From contig OZ234501.1 in assembly GCA_965153455.1 (NCBI GenBank), forward strand, positions 5,704,001-5,768,000: a DNA stretch of 64,000 nt. The letters run 5' to 3'. The DNA comes from Sphagnum compactum (lineage: Eukaryota; Bryophyta; Sphagnopsida; Sphagnales). The notes under the pieces are model-generated. The model had not been told where the DNA came from and searched no databases. It worked only from the letters and a program-made list of their open reading frames with translations. Positions within the stretch are counted from its first letter, which is position 1; every line of letters starts with the position of its first letter. The translations under genes were made by a program, and so were the position numbers. Shown in pieces: positions 10,401 to 22,170 of this stretch.

Positions 10401-13400
10401 GTTACCAGGTAAGATAAACCTGTGTCTTCCAGATTTTCAAGGGGCACTCTGCAAGCTGTATATATTGCATTCTCCTACTCATACAAGTTTACAGGGTTGG
10501 GTTCTGGCTGCTGGTTTCAGACTCCTAAAGGTTATTGTAGAAACTTATTGATCTGAACTGGGTTAAATGCTTCCAACATCTGGTGCATCTTTGCTGACTT
10601 TGATTTGTATCATACTGGATGTATGAGGTGTCCTTTTAAGCAGCTGCTAATGCCATTAGACCGGATGTGTCTGTGTCCTTTTTTTTGTGTTGCATTACAT
10701 TCCGCTCTTCTTTTGTGTGAAACTCGTGTTTGTGAAGGAAACATTTTTTCCATCATACAAACTGTCCTGTGGTTTGCAGTTAAGCTATCCCAAGTCCAAT
10801 ACAGTTCGAAAGGGATGGGTGCTGCGGCAAATAGGGAAGCTACTTGTGTTTGTGGGGCTCATGGGCTTCATCACTGAGCAGGTATACATTTATCCAATAT
10901 TTACTTCATGTCTTTCTTTTATGCAATTGGTGGGGTTCACAAACCTGTGCACTGGCAAGTAACAAAACTTTTTATCATCAAATGTACATTCAACATCTGG
11001 ATCTGTGTTACAGTCCTATTTGCCATCTCATTACGTTCCAATCACTGGAGTTCCTCTATCTCTGTCCTATCTCCAAGTTGCATAACACAGGCCTGTTGGT
11101 TTTGGCATTGTGGCAGTACATTAATCCAACAATCAAGAACTCCCAGCACCCTCTTAAGGGCAACCCTTTGTATGCATTAGAAAGAGTTTTGAAGCTTTCC
11201 ATTCCAACTCTCTATGTCTGGCTGTGCTTTTTCTACTGCTTCTTTCACCTGTGGTAAGCATGTAAATTCAATTTTATCTTTCTCTTACACTTGAAGGTGC
11301 TTATGTCTCTCATATTTCTAGTTAGTTTTGTGTCTCCTTGTTTATTTTCTTTCCCTTTCCTCTGCATATTTCTTGGGTACCTTGCATGAAATCGTTGTGA
11401 AGTATACTCCCATTCATGTACTCATGGTTTCATGAAATTTTCCATAGCAGCCAAGAGTTGGCTGCAATGTCCAGTTTTCTCCCACATGATGATGTTGATT
11501 CTGTACCTGAATCTCTTGCTTATCTTTTTGAAAGGACTATGCTATTAGCTTTCCTGACCGAACCTGTTCTCCACAGATGTAGCTGGTACCTCCATCTGTG
11601 AAGAAAATAGTCAGCTATGTATAGTATCCTCTGCTGGATTGAAGGCCTGTCAGGAGCAATAGAAGAATGTGGTTTAGAGAGTGAAATGTTTTGTTAATGC
11701 CATCCATCTATGTTGCCAAACTAGAATAATGTTCCTTTGCAGGTTGAACATTGTAGCAGAGCTGATGTGTTTTGGAGACAGGGAGTTCTATAAGGACTGG
11801 TGGAATGCAAAGACAGTTGAGGAGGTGGACTTTCGTGCTCATATATGCTCTTGTTCTCTAGCCAGTTGCTATTATTTGTGACTTTATATTTCATGTTCCT
11901 CATAAATCAGTTGATGTGTTGGGCTGGTTAGTGGGTTAGTGGGTTAGTGTCTTTTTTAGAGACCATACCTTCTCACATCCATTTTGTGCTTCATTGGGAT
12001 TGGACGCATTGACTATGGCTGTGGCTTCAGTATTGGCGAATGTGGAATATGGTCAGTCTTCCTGCCTGCACCTGAAGAATGATGGGTCTTGTAGACTTGG
12101 ATTTCTTTTGCTTAATCCTTTTCTCGAGTACTAGTAGTTGTCTTTGTTCAGAAAGAGGCCTATGAAGTCTGGCATTCACTTGTTAGAATATTAAGTTTTG
12201 AAGGAGTAGAAGATGCATCTTATGTAGTAATTCCAGGACTTTTGCAGTTGAAAGGATAAGTAGATAAAGCAAAGAATTCCACAGGATGAATTTGGCGTAG
12301 CTTGGTTGGTAAAGCATCGGGTCAGAGTTTCAGATGTAGTGGCTTTGACTCTTCATCTTGACTCATGGGAGTAGAAATTGTCTTGCTGGTGCCTCAGGGT
12401 GAATGTTTTTCTGCTGGACCTCCTAGCCCTCTCTGCTATTGCAGTTAAACTAACTTGTTTGAGGGTCATGGAGGAACTGTGATTTGTTCTGTTTATTGCC
12501 TTTGTCTACTCACATCTTGGTGATATCAAAAGCTAAGTGCTCTTGTTCATATGCTTTTGTGGTTGCAGCCTGTGCATAAGTGGATGGTTCGCCATATTTA
12601 TTTCCCTTGCTTAAGAGCTGGCTTGTCTAAGGTCAGTGCTTGAACTACTGCTGTAACGACTGCTTTAAGATCAGGGACCTGGAGAATGTTTTATGTTGTT
12701 TAAACTTGACAGAAATTTAGCACACAGATTCTTGTATAATTATTTGCCCTAAACTTGGAGTAGATTATGGTATCCTTATCTACCCGTAGTGTCAGGAAAT
12801 GAGTGGGGAGTAATGGCAGGTAGTCATTCCTGACCATGGTGATAGTCTGATAGTTGTGAGTGCTGCTCACAGGGTCGTGACTGCTCTCATTCTTGTCATT
12901 ACTTTTTGGTTTGACCAGAACTGACACAAGAATTACCTTTAAGTGTTATTGTGAATTCTTCTTGGTAAACTCATAGATATGTACTCTGTGTTGTAAAATG
13001 GATGAATCTCATATCTGAATCAGAGGTTGAACTTGCATGTGGTTTGTGGGTGAGCTGGCAGCGTGTAGCAGTGCTGGTAGTTTTTGCAATCTCTGGCATA
13101 TTCCATGAGGTATACCGTCTTGCTACTTGAACGTGCCAACTTTGGTTTCAACTTGCAGCTCTTAGGGTGATGTAAGGCATGAAAGGTAAACGTGGATAAT
13201 GTAGATGCAGCAAGTGATGGTAACTGGGCAAGTGATGTGATAAGCAGGACTGCAGCTTTGAATCTCCATGCCTTCATTAACATGACACATGGAATGGTTG
13301 TTTTGAGCTAGGTTTGCATTGGAGTACCTTGTCATATGCTGCGGTGCTGGGCTTTTCTTGGCATTATGTTGCAGGTACATCTCACCTTCCCCTATGCCTC

Positions 13401-14511
13401 TCATGTGCTTATGCCTGATCATTTTTAGCTAAAGAATGAGGCTGTGTCTGGTGTTGCTATTTTTACTCCACTGTGAGGTTTCTGAGAAAATGGAGTTTAA
13501 AATTAGGCATTGTTTCCCTTAGTCAGGTTGCATCTTCCTGGGCCCTGTTTTTGTGTCTGAAAGAAAAGAGAAGAGGGTAGAGATGATCTATCCAAGGGAC
13601 TTCAATGTTTTGTATCCTGGAATTACTTACTCTGGTATTGCAATAAAATTGTTTAACCACCCTTGTAATAAATCTCTTGGAGGATTAGAACCTCCCCTCC
13701 AAGATTAAGAGAAGATAGGGAAAACGTTCTGAGGCATAGCACATGCACATTGATATGTCGGTGGTGCTGCAAGAGTAGATGGGATTGCAATCGAAGAGAT
13801 TATAAACTTAACATGATGGTTTGCAGAGGTCTTGTGTTCTGGAAGTATTCATATAGAAATCATAGAAGTGTCTAAGAACTTCAAGCTTAGCTTTTTGGAG
13901 CATAACAATGCACATGAAACAGTGCGCAATCTATAAAAGGAACTAAAGTCACAGTTGTTGTGCAGGTGCCCCTAGTATTTTTGACGAATTATCTCCATAA
14001 GAGATTTCATAACTCCATGGTATGTTATCCCTTTCCCAGAGAGGCTTGAGTTCAAGCAAATGTCCTCCAGAGACAGCTCTACAACCTATTCTCAAGGGAT
14101 AACCTACATGGACAATTCACAGTTGTGTGCTGCACAGTTATTGGATGCCATGTGCTGTTTTAAGTGAAGAATAGGTTTGAGAGAAGTGAATAGGGATTTT
14201 TTAGTGAAGCTTGGCAATTGAAATGCCTTGGATAGCACATGGAATTGTGGTACATATAAGGTTTCATTTGGGAATGTGGAGCAACCTGTGGTGAGGGTTT
14301 GGATCCCCTCCCAAGCTTGACAGAGGCTTTCAGTGCGGCATACTTGAAAACTCTAGGACTGAAAGGGAAATGTTGCATGGTTGGTCTGCAGGTTGGCAAC
14401 ATGGTGTTTTGGTTCTTCTTTTGTATTGTGGGGCAACCAATGTGCTTGCTTCTTTACTATCATGATGTTGTGAATAACTTTCAAACCATGTCTTCCAGTG
14501 AGAAACATTAG
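7454..14511 (+). CDS. DGAT1: Diacylglycerol O-acyltransferase 1 (17 exons, 565 aa)
   Basis: Exons: 7454-7616, 7868-8190, 8387-8467, 8803-8876, 9187-9262, 9465-9532, 9782-9905, 10310-10408, 10780-10881, 11117-11253, 11743-11824, 12031-12051, 12569-12631, 13062-13109, 13312-13374, 13966-14019, 14392-14511. Lengths sum to 1698 bp in phase. DGAT1 is an ER multi-pass MBOAT enzyme that joins diacylglycerol and acyl-CoA into triacylglycerol. The first two exons encode a low-complexity Gly/Ser/acidic N-terminus. The conserved part starts at [10 protein letters not shown] and includes [38 protein letters not shown], the MBOAT signature [19 protein letters not shown] followed by [17 protein letters not shown] with the likely catalytic His, and [12 protein letters not shown] near the C-terminus. 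The start has a strong context (GCCATGGA). Intron 2 is GC-AG and exon 12 is only 21 bp. The acceptor of exon 8 could also be three bases upstream. Confidence 0.95.
8191..8386 (+). other. GC-AG intron 2 of DGAT1
   Basis: The donor reads CAG|GCAAGC, with GC in place of GT, and the acceptor reads GAGCAG|AGT. The join yields AIFNQ-SHAGLF, the continuous conserved DGAT1 reading. The rest of the donor matches U1 pairing well, as is typical of GC donors. Confidence 0.85.
12293..12420 (+). repeat. tRNA-like, possible SINE remnant in a DGAT1 intron
   Basis: A box A-like string GTAGCTTGGTTGG (12298-12310) is followed 43 bp later by a box B-like GGCTTTGACTC (12341-12351). That is the spacing of an internal RNA polymerase III promoter. 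The stretch after box B (ACTCATGGGAGTAGAAATTG) resembles that after a second tRNA-like site near 63,470. No clear tail or target duplication was found. Confidence 0.4.
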
Positions 14512-15300
14512 CCTCTACACATTTGATTTGAAGATTGCCCAATGGTTCCAGCACATGAAGCTATCAACTTCACAAGAAAGCCAAGAAAGCCAAGAAAGTG
14601 AACCTGGACAATGGAAACTTCAAATCCAACACTGTGTCATCACAGTAAAATTATTTTTGAGTTCAATGAGTGGATTGCCTCTTGGGATTTCTTCCAGCCA
14701 TTCTCTGGTTGTAACTGCAGCACTAGTTTTCTAATGATCATTATTGACCAATCATTGAAACTGATGTGCCTGAAATCATGGTGGAGCTGTTCATTTGCAC
14801 AGGATATTGGTGCCCTCCACACGAAAGGTCTCTGAAGTACTCTTGAAATTCTACTTCTCTGCTTGGAGCCTTTTCCCTACAAGCACGTCAAAATCATCAT
14901 GTATAGTGTTACTGCAATCGGCCTCTGCAGTTTAAAGCTGCTATTGAAGCACCAATTGAGTTTTCCAAAGCACCTTAGCACAGGCCTACATGGACATTAT
15001 CTGTGCAAAGGCATCAGAAGGTGTTCGTATGATGCTACTATGATTTGTGCAGCTGAGGTGTGCAAACTGGCAATTGGGTAGGATTGAGTACAGAAGGTTT
15101 AATAGCTTAGGGCTCTGACACTGCAAAGAGAAGTGCTGTTGCACTTTAGACACTGCAAAATTTCAAGTTTTTTTTGGGGATCATTCCCTTTTGTCTCTTT
15201 TGCATGGGTGATTGGATGGTCTTTCCCCTTCTCTTGAATGGTGAATAAAATATGTCCTTCACCTTAAAGAAGATTTCTGGTTACCCTGCCAGAGGGAAAT
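14512..15300 (+). other. DGAT1 3' flank with probable 3' UTR
   Basis: No further exon is recognised after the stop TAG at 14509-14511. An AATAAA signal at 15244-15249 could end the transcript, giving a 3' UTR of about 0.75 kb. Confidence 0.4.
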
Positions 15301-16178
15301 TACTTCTTTGGTGCAGCTTGACATCAGTGTGTGATGGATGGTAATGAGACCTAAATCAGGTGTGATGGATTGTCTTCATCAGCAGTTGGGTGGGGTGGGG
15401 GGAAAAAGGCATTTTGAATTTAGAGGTGCCCCAGTGCAAAATGCAATTGCTTGGTTTGTGAGGGGTTCCATCCCTTACAAATTTTCAGATTCTCTAAATT
15501 CCTTGGCTAAAATTTAACCTTTGGAATCAGTTTTTTAAGCAGAAGCAGGAAGTTGGTCGTGTGGATGTCCAAATCATTTGTCATGTGGATGATATGGATA
15601 TGGACACAATTTCTCAATTTCTTTAGGATTTTCTTGCTTCATTTTAGGAGGGATGGAAAGTCATGATTTCATTTTCTCTTTTCAGTTATGACCTCATTGT
15701 GAAGCTCAATCTTCAGAGTCCAAATTCAGTGACGGATTTTGATCTAATGCCTGGTATGGGATGTCATAGAACAATCCCGTATTGCAGACAACCTGAAATC
15801 TGCAGGGCAGGCTCCAAATCCCTGGATTTGTTTTTTGCTGGAGATGGCTTTTGTGGGCAACTATTTTTGAGGCAATATGATACAAGAGGTAAATTCTGCC
15901 CAACAACTTATGCAACTCCTAGCTTCTGAAAAATTGAAATTTTGGATTCCTTCTGCAAAAACGGAGGACATTCTAATGGTGAAGTGGCATCCATTAACAA
16001 TAGAGATATGAATAACCTCACATCAAACATTCAGACAGCCCCAGATTATGAATCCTAGGCAGTGTGGTTTAACTTGACTCTTTTGACACCATTACTAGAC
16101 ACACAGACACAGACACATAGAATAAAGGGTGGGGTCTTAAGAATATAAAATGTGACCGTCAAGGCTTGAGCCCCTTGG
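15301..16178. other. Intergenic, no gene seen
   Basis: Short open frames are present but none shows a recognisable domain, exon pattern or sustained coding character. Confidence 0.5.
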
Positions 16179-16424
16179 GAATCTGGCTCAAGGTCTCTGA
16201 AAGAGAAGTCATTAAGAAGGGAGATACTCTTGTTTCTGCCTACCTGAGTGCCTAGCTCAGGAATCTGGCTGAAGCTTTCGCGAAGACAAACCATCAGGAA
16301 GGGAGAGACTCTTGTTCCTGCCTACCCGAGTGCCTACCTTGGGAATCTGGCTCAAGGTTTTCGAAAGACAAATCATCGGTAAGGTAGAGACTCTTGTCCC
16401 TACCTACTCCAACTGCCTAATGCA
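16179..16424. repeat. 82-bp tandem repeat, three copies
   Basis: GAATCTGGCT starts at 16179, 16261 and 16343, an 82-bp period. Shared parts include GGGAGAGACTCTTGT-like and CTGCCTACC-like stretches. The third copy decays to the right. Confidence 0.85.
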
Positions 16425-17093
16425 AACTGCAAGAACTCTACGTTGTCTTTTGGCCATATATTATTACCCAGTCAATGAACTCTCGATAAAACATACCCAC
16501 TCTTCAATCTTCATTTCTGTTTCAATATCTTACCAATTTTGAAAGCTTCTCATGTAGATATTTGGATTGGGATTCCACCTGTGATTCAGTGTGTCACCTT
16601 AAAAAGAACTGCACACCTTATCATCTGCATTTTTCCATTTGATGGTACAATGAGTAGCCTGTCTGTAGCGCACATGTGCCATGATATTTTGTCAAGCCTT
16701 TTTTATGTCTTGAACTGAAGCATGTCATGATTCACATAGTAGTTTAGGTTTTTCATTGTATGTATATATTGTTTCATGAACTAGCTAAATATTGAACTTG
16801 CATTAGGTAATATTAATATATCAAATTACAAGATATATTTATAATTGTTGTGGTCTACTGCCACAATTTCATGTGTTTAAATTGTAATGGATCAATTGCA
16901 ATATTGGTCACAAAATTTGTTGACCTTGCTTATAACAAAGTGGATTGCTAAAAGGCATTGAAATAACTATCCTTGCATGTCCTAGCTCATTTTGCAAGTG
17001 ATCCACTTGTGAAAAATCAACCTTCCTTTCCATCTAGCTCCAAGCTTATTAAAACTATTTTTTAAAATGAATATAGGGTATTGAAATTAGATG

Positions 17094-17131
<38 letters not shown>

Positions 17132-18713
17132 GGTTGAATTATCTACATATTAAAAAAAGGTAATAATAGGGTGGGGAATAGAAAAATTCCCTCACCTAAT
17201 CCCCCCCCCCCCCCCCCCCCCAATCTTGTTTAATGCAAATAGTTTAGAATTTTAACATCTAGTGTCCCTGTTGGAATTTCATGGCAGGAAAGCTTGAAAT
17301 CGTGGGAAAATGTTCAACTCATTAATAGCTCATTCAATGGAGCATGTATGAAGAGGTTTGGATCAGATTTGTTTGTTCCAGTTTGCTTAAGGACTACAAA
17401 AATTCATTTGCAAGTGAGGAGACAACTCTTGCATATGTTGCAAGCCCTACTACTAGATTATTTGGTTGTGCACCCACCCTCCTGCTTCAGCATCAATGGT
17501 AGGAATTCATTTTGCCTTCACCACCAAAAGTTTTGTGGGAACCTCTAACTGGGCTTGCAAAAAGTGGTCTGTATATCTGTCCAAATTGTTAACCAATATT
17601 GGCAGATCACAAAATTGGGCTATATAAAGTGCCCATCCAGACCCCATAAATAGCCGATAAAACCCATGCCCATTGCATACTCATGCCAGCTATAAGGCTA
17701 CTGTAAATTCAAAGCACAGAGATGGATGAAAGATTTGTATCCTGAAGACATGGCCCGTAGATGCTAAATGCAACTCCTGTTTCTACTGTGTGATTAAAGA
17801 TTGCATGGTTGATCTAGATGCAAATGGTGCCACTCAACTTTTCCTTTGCATTTCAATGTGATCATGGATTTTAGGGTACATTTCTTTTAATGGCCAAAAT
17901 GACCATACAGTTGTGACCTTGTCCACCAAAGTAAGTAAACATGATAACCATTAAACTAACACACCTTGCCATCCAAATTCACCAGAATGTATTCAGATGG
18001 GTTTGTTCTCATTCATCCATGGCAAAAGTATGGGGGCCATTTGGAATGTGAGATGCAAAAAACTCCAATTACCTTCCAGCCCAACTCATTATTGTAGAAA
18101 GCCCCATCACCACATGTCCCTTTATGACCAAACATGAGATTTGTTCACAAACGGGCTGATGACCAAGCACGAATGCACCTACCACCATTCAAGACCCATC
18201 CTATAACTGAACTGTTGGTGAGACAAAAACTTGCTCAATATTTTCCAAGATTCAAGCCAATAATCTACACGATTATGTTTGGTCACAAGTATGCCTTGTA
18301 CCTTTTTTTTAAAATATGTACATTTATGAAAAAAGGGGGGTTAGCGATATGGGAGCAGTTGCACAAAGGCCCACAAATACACGTGTGCAACTAGTATAGG
18401 ATTTCAAATGTTTGGTAAACATATTTGTGTATGGTAGTCTTGGGCATCTTGTGAAATGGAAGTGAGGGGAAATTGTTTGGTCTTAGGCATGTAATTGTTT
18501 CTTTTGTGCACCAAACATGTGGAAACATTTGAGAAATTTTATTTGCATAGAACTTTTTTAAGTGTTTGATTAAAGGGGTGATCTACGGTAGATAAACAAA
18601 TCTAGGCAATCATTATGTGATCAAATATGTTTGGTGATAGGGTTTGGGAAGTTTATTGAAGGCAACAAAACAACACCATAAAATGTAAAATCATTGAGCC
18701 TTGCACTAGAAGA
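16425..18713. other. Intergenic, AT-rich, with (AT)n and poly-C tracts
   Basis: No gene is supported. An (AT)n run lies at about 17098-17127 and a run of about 21 C at 17201-17221. The rest is unrecognised AT-rich sequence. Confidence 0.5.
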
Positions 18714-18841
18714 AAAGTTGTCAATTGCAACCAAATTTTGCAACTCAAAACTATCATTTGCAATTGTAAATAACATTTTTAAAATACAAATGATATTTCT
18801 ATTGCAAAAATTGATTGCAAATGGCAAATATTTTTTTAGTG
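18714..18841. mobile_element. 128-bp CACTA-type MITE with TTG target duplication
   Basis: The left end reads CACTAGAAGAAAAGTTG and the right end, reverse complemented, CACTAAAAAAATATTTG. Over the first 29 bp, 22 positions agree. The element begins CACTA, ends TAGTG and is flanked by TTG on both sides (18711-18713 and 18842-18844), the 3-bp duplication expected of CACTA (En/Spm) transposons. It has no coding capacity, so it would depend on a transposase made elsewhere. Confidence 0.8.
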
Positions 18842-18847
18842 TTGAAA

Positions 18848-20464
18848 GGTGAAAGCACACTAAGCCTCTCAAAAATTGTTATCACAAGTATTTATTTTTT
18901 GCAATTAATTTTTTGGTAATATATGGACACACATCTTGAATTATTTTTGTTTGTTTTAAATGTATTTGATTAATTTGGAACTTAATCTAATCAAATTTTT
19001 TTAAATATCACAAATAATGAAAAACTTGAATGTATGAAATATATATGTGACAAAATAATACCCATCACAAAGTTTGAAAAAATTACATATATACTTCAGA
19101 ACCAGGGTTGGGATTGGAATTATTGAGAGAATTTTTTTATGGTGTATGATATTGATATACATCAATTAAATATAAGATAAAAATTTAAGTGTTTTGAATG
19201 AAATTTCATTCAAAAAGTGTGGTTTTTTTGCATTTTGGAACAATAAATGCATAATAATATCTTTTTTAAAATAAAAAAACCACTACCATACCAAAGAGGA
19301 ATAGATTTTACATATGGGCATTGCATTATATTTTCAGTTTTCTTTTGTTTGGTAATATTTCATGAACCACAAACATGAGGTCCTATGGTTGTAAAAAAAT
19401 GATAAATTATATATTCTATTTTATCCAATCCTTCTGTCGCAACCCCACTTTGTCCAAGTGTGGGGGTGAAGCCCAACACTTGGAAAAGTTGGAGACTTGG
19501 AGTCCTCCGGGACTCCCGAATGTTCAGAGCTCGACAGCAAGGCCCAAAACACCTCGCATTGAGGTGTTCTTGGTGTCATTGGAAAGGTCTTGAAACGTAG
19601 ATATCGAAAATGGCCTCGCATTGGCCATTCGGACATCTGCAGCCCAAGTTATGGGCAAAAGAAAGGCCGGGAGTCAAACTGGCAGTTTGACTCCCAACCA
19701 CTAAAAGTCGGGAATCGACCCTTTCCCGACGTCGCCTGAGGGAGTGCGACATGGCGTTGGAAAGATCTCGGCGAGGGCTACAACTTTGGTTCAGACCTCG
19801 TCGCGATCGAACTCTGGAATCGGGAGTTATGACCGTTCAAAGTTCCGGGAGTCTCGCCGAGACAGTTTCGAGACTCCATTTCGGGAGTCCCAAGAAAATG
19901 TGCCATTTGGATGTAGCCTCCGTGGTGAGCTGCAGAGAATACTATAAGGGGGAAGGTGGTGGCTTCCCCCCGAGTCCGGGCCGTGGTGAGTCAAGTAGTC
20001 CAAAGTGCCCGTAGCTTGTCCCAACACCCAAGGGTGTTCCCGAATGTGAACTAACCCATTTGTGGTTGGTTTTGTATGCAGATTCGTGCTTGATCTACTA
20101 GTCCATCTTCCTAGTCTAATCCCGGGGCTTCCAACTCGACCCTCTACCCCTTTCTAGAGTTGGAAGTCGGGAGCGTGCCCTTCGGTCCCAACTTTCCGCA
20201 ACTTCACCTTGGTGAACCCTCAAGTGGGTTCACCCCGGGACCAAGGAGTGCGTCACCTTCTCATCTAACCATTGCACTAGAATTAATTTTGATTCAAAGT
20301 GAACTTTTGAAATCCAAAATGTTGTCATGTAAATTTTAGAGTCTTTTGCTTTTGTTTAGGATAGCCAAAGGATGCCATCAAGATTTTAACTTATTACATA
20401 CTATGCTAGTTGTTATAGATCAATTTTTTGATGAAAAGTGGTTCACCTTTAATGTGTTTTCACC
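18848..20464 (+). mobile_element. Terminal-inverted-repeat element, copy 1, interrupted by a solo LTR
   Basis: The left end GGTGAAAGCACACTAAG pairs with the reverse complement of the right end, GGTGAAAACACATTAAA (14 of 17). Without the nested LTR and one target duplication it is about 791 bp. A second copy in the same orientation lies at 56105-56886. No transposase is visible and no target duplication could be fixed, so the superfamily is unassigned. Confidence 0.7.
19435..20255. mobile_element. Solo LTR, 821 bp, with CCTTC target duplication
   Basis: The GC-richer block starts TGTCGCAACC and ends GTGCGTCA, that is TG...CA, with short imperfect inverted ends. CCTTC flanks it on both sides (19430-19434 and 20256-20260). 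A TATAAG motif at 19943-19948 could be the LTR promoter. No internal retrotransposon sequence or second LTR is present, so it probably arose by LTR-LTR recombination. The homologous element at 56.1-56.9 kb lacks it. Confidence 0.88.
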
Positions 20465-21599
20465 CTAAAAAGCAAAGTCTCACTTTGGATCCTATTGTTT
20501 ATTAAATTCTTTTGTTTCAATGCAATCTAAAAAAGGAATGATGTAAATTTTGCAAAAGAATTTACAAAATGGCACTTACACTAGCCAAAAACATCACAAT
20601 CTGAAATCCAACATGATTTAACTTATTTATTTTTGTTTTACAACTTGGGCTTTCCTCTCATTGAAGAAAAAACATGTAAAAGCTTTTAGAAAGTGTGGAA
20701 GATGATTTCCATTTCCAAAAGTTCCTAGAATAATATTAGTAAGATCAAAAACTAAAGAAATCATAGTTGTAAAAGTAGATTCAAAATCTAGTTTTACAAT
20801 AAATAATGTTTGTATACAAATGAAAGTATAACCAAATTCTAATGAGTAATTGCAACCATAGACAAAGAATATTAAAAAAGTTGAACAAGTATTTATGTCA
20901 TCCTTGGGTAGCTAAACATGTCTGACTAGTAGAAAACCCTTTAAGTAAAACAAGATCTCACAAATTTCAACATGTTCAAGTGAATCATAGTTTGAAATTC
21001 ACACCCACACTTGCACAACAACCATGGATGAGAATTTAGTTCGGGAAGATTTTGTTGACTTTTTTCAACTTGATTCAAAAACTTGGAAGACATAAATACA
21101 TGTTCATGAAACATACCCTAATTCGACTAAGTTTCTATGATCCGAGTTTGATTTTAGGAAGAACAAAGCCATACCTCTTATTGGGCCTTAACGTGGACCT
21201 CTAGTTTGGTGGAGGCTATGGCCATAGGATCAAACCAACCATGAATACTAATGTGCTTTAGATGAGGAGTTGCTTTTTGGACCAACTAGTTATTATTGCA
21301 AACAAAGAAAATGTCCCACCACAATTTGGAAAATAGTTAATTGATGTTATAAACAAGGAAAATGTCCCACCTCAATTGGAATCGATAGAAGCCAAAAGTC
21401 AACAAGAACAAGTAGAAATTCAACTACAAATGCAAGAAGGAAATGCTCAACAAAGGCATTAGAAAAGGTTATGGATGCAATCAAAAGAGACGTCACATCA
21501 TTGAAGGCGACCAATTGCAATTAGAACATACCCTTACCATCATTATCTGACCACCTATGTGGCAAGACCAAATCATGAAAGGTTGGTCCATTGACTGTA
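20465..21599. other. Intergenic, possible old retroelement debris
   Basis: No gene is supported. A Gln/Glu-rich reading around 21,370-21,470 on the plus strand vaguely resembles a retroelement gag region but has no diagnostic motif. Confidence 0.35.
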
Positions 21600-22170
21600 T
21601 GAAACCAAAATACAATGAACGCAAGATGAAAAGGAAAATACTTTTTGGAGGGAGAGGGGATTGCAACGGCAAAAAGATAAGACCAAAACATGACAAACAC
21701 AAGATGAAAAGGAAAGGAGTTGCGAAAAGGGGGGGGGGGGGGGGGGGGGTGGCACATCGCAATAGCAAGAGGACAAGACCATAACACTACAAACACAAGA
21801 CAAAAAGGAGAGCACTAGGAAGGGGGGCACATCATAGTAATAGGAAGACAAAACCAACACACCATAAACATGAGATGAAGATGAAAGGGCTGGAAAGGAT
21901 AATATCATAATAGCAAGAAGATGAAACCAACACATGACAAACATGAGACGAAGAGGAAAAGACTTTGGGGGGGGGGGGGCGGACACATTGTAACAATGAA
22001 AGGACAACACCAAAACAATAGACATGAGATGAAGAGGAAAGGAATGGGAAGGGGGGGGTGCATCACAACATTAGGAAATCTTGAAATGAAAAAGAAAGGA
22101 ATAGGAGGGAAACACATTGTAATAACAAGAAGACAAGACCAAAACATGGTGAAGATGAAGAGGACTTGGA
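21600..22170. repeat. Degenerate tandem repeat (about 75-80 bp units) with poly-G tracts
   Basis: A core like ACAAACACAAGATGAAAAGG recurs at roughly 21,622, 21,700, 21,796, 21,871, 21,946, 22,025, 22,082 and 22,150. Many units carry a G run of 6 to about 20, followed by a GGCACATC-like string. Open frames on both strands reflect the repeat and are not called as genes. Confidence 0.8.

Noticed and set aside
21573-22025. 150-codon minus-strand frame
   Set aside because: It follows the tandem repeat and its poly-G/C tracts; composition, not coding, explains it.
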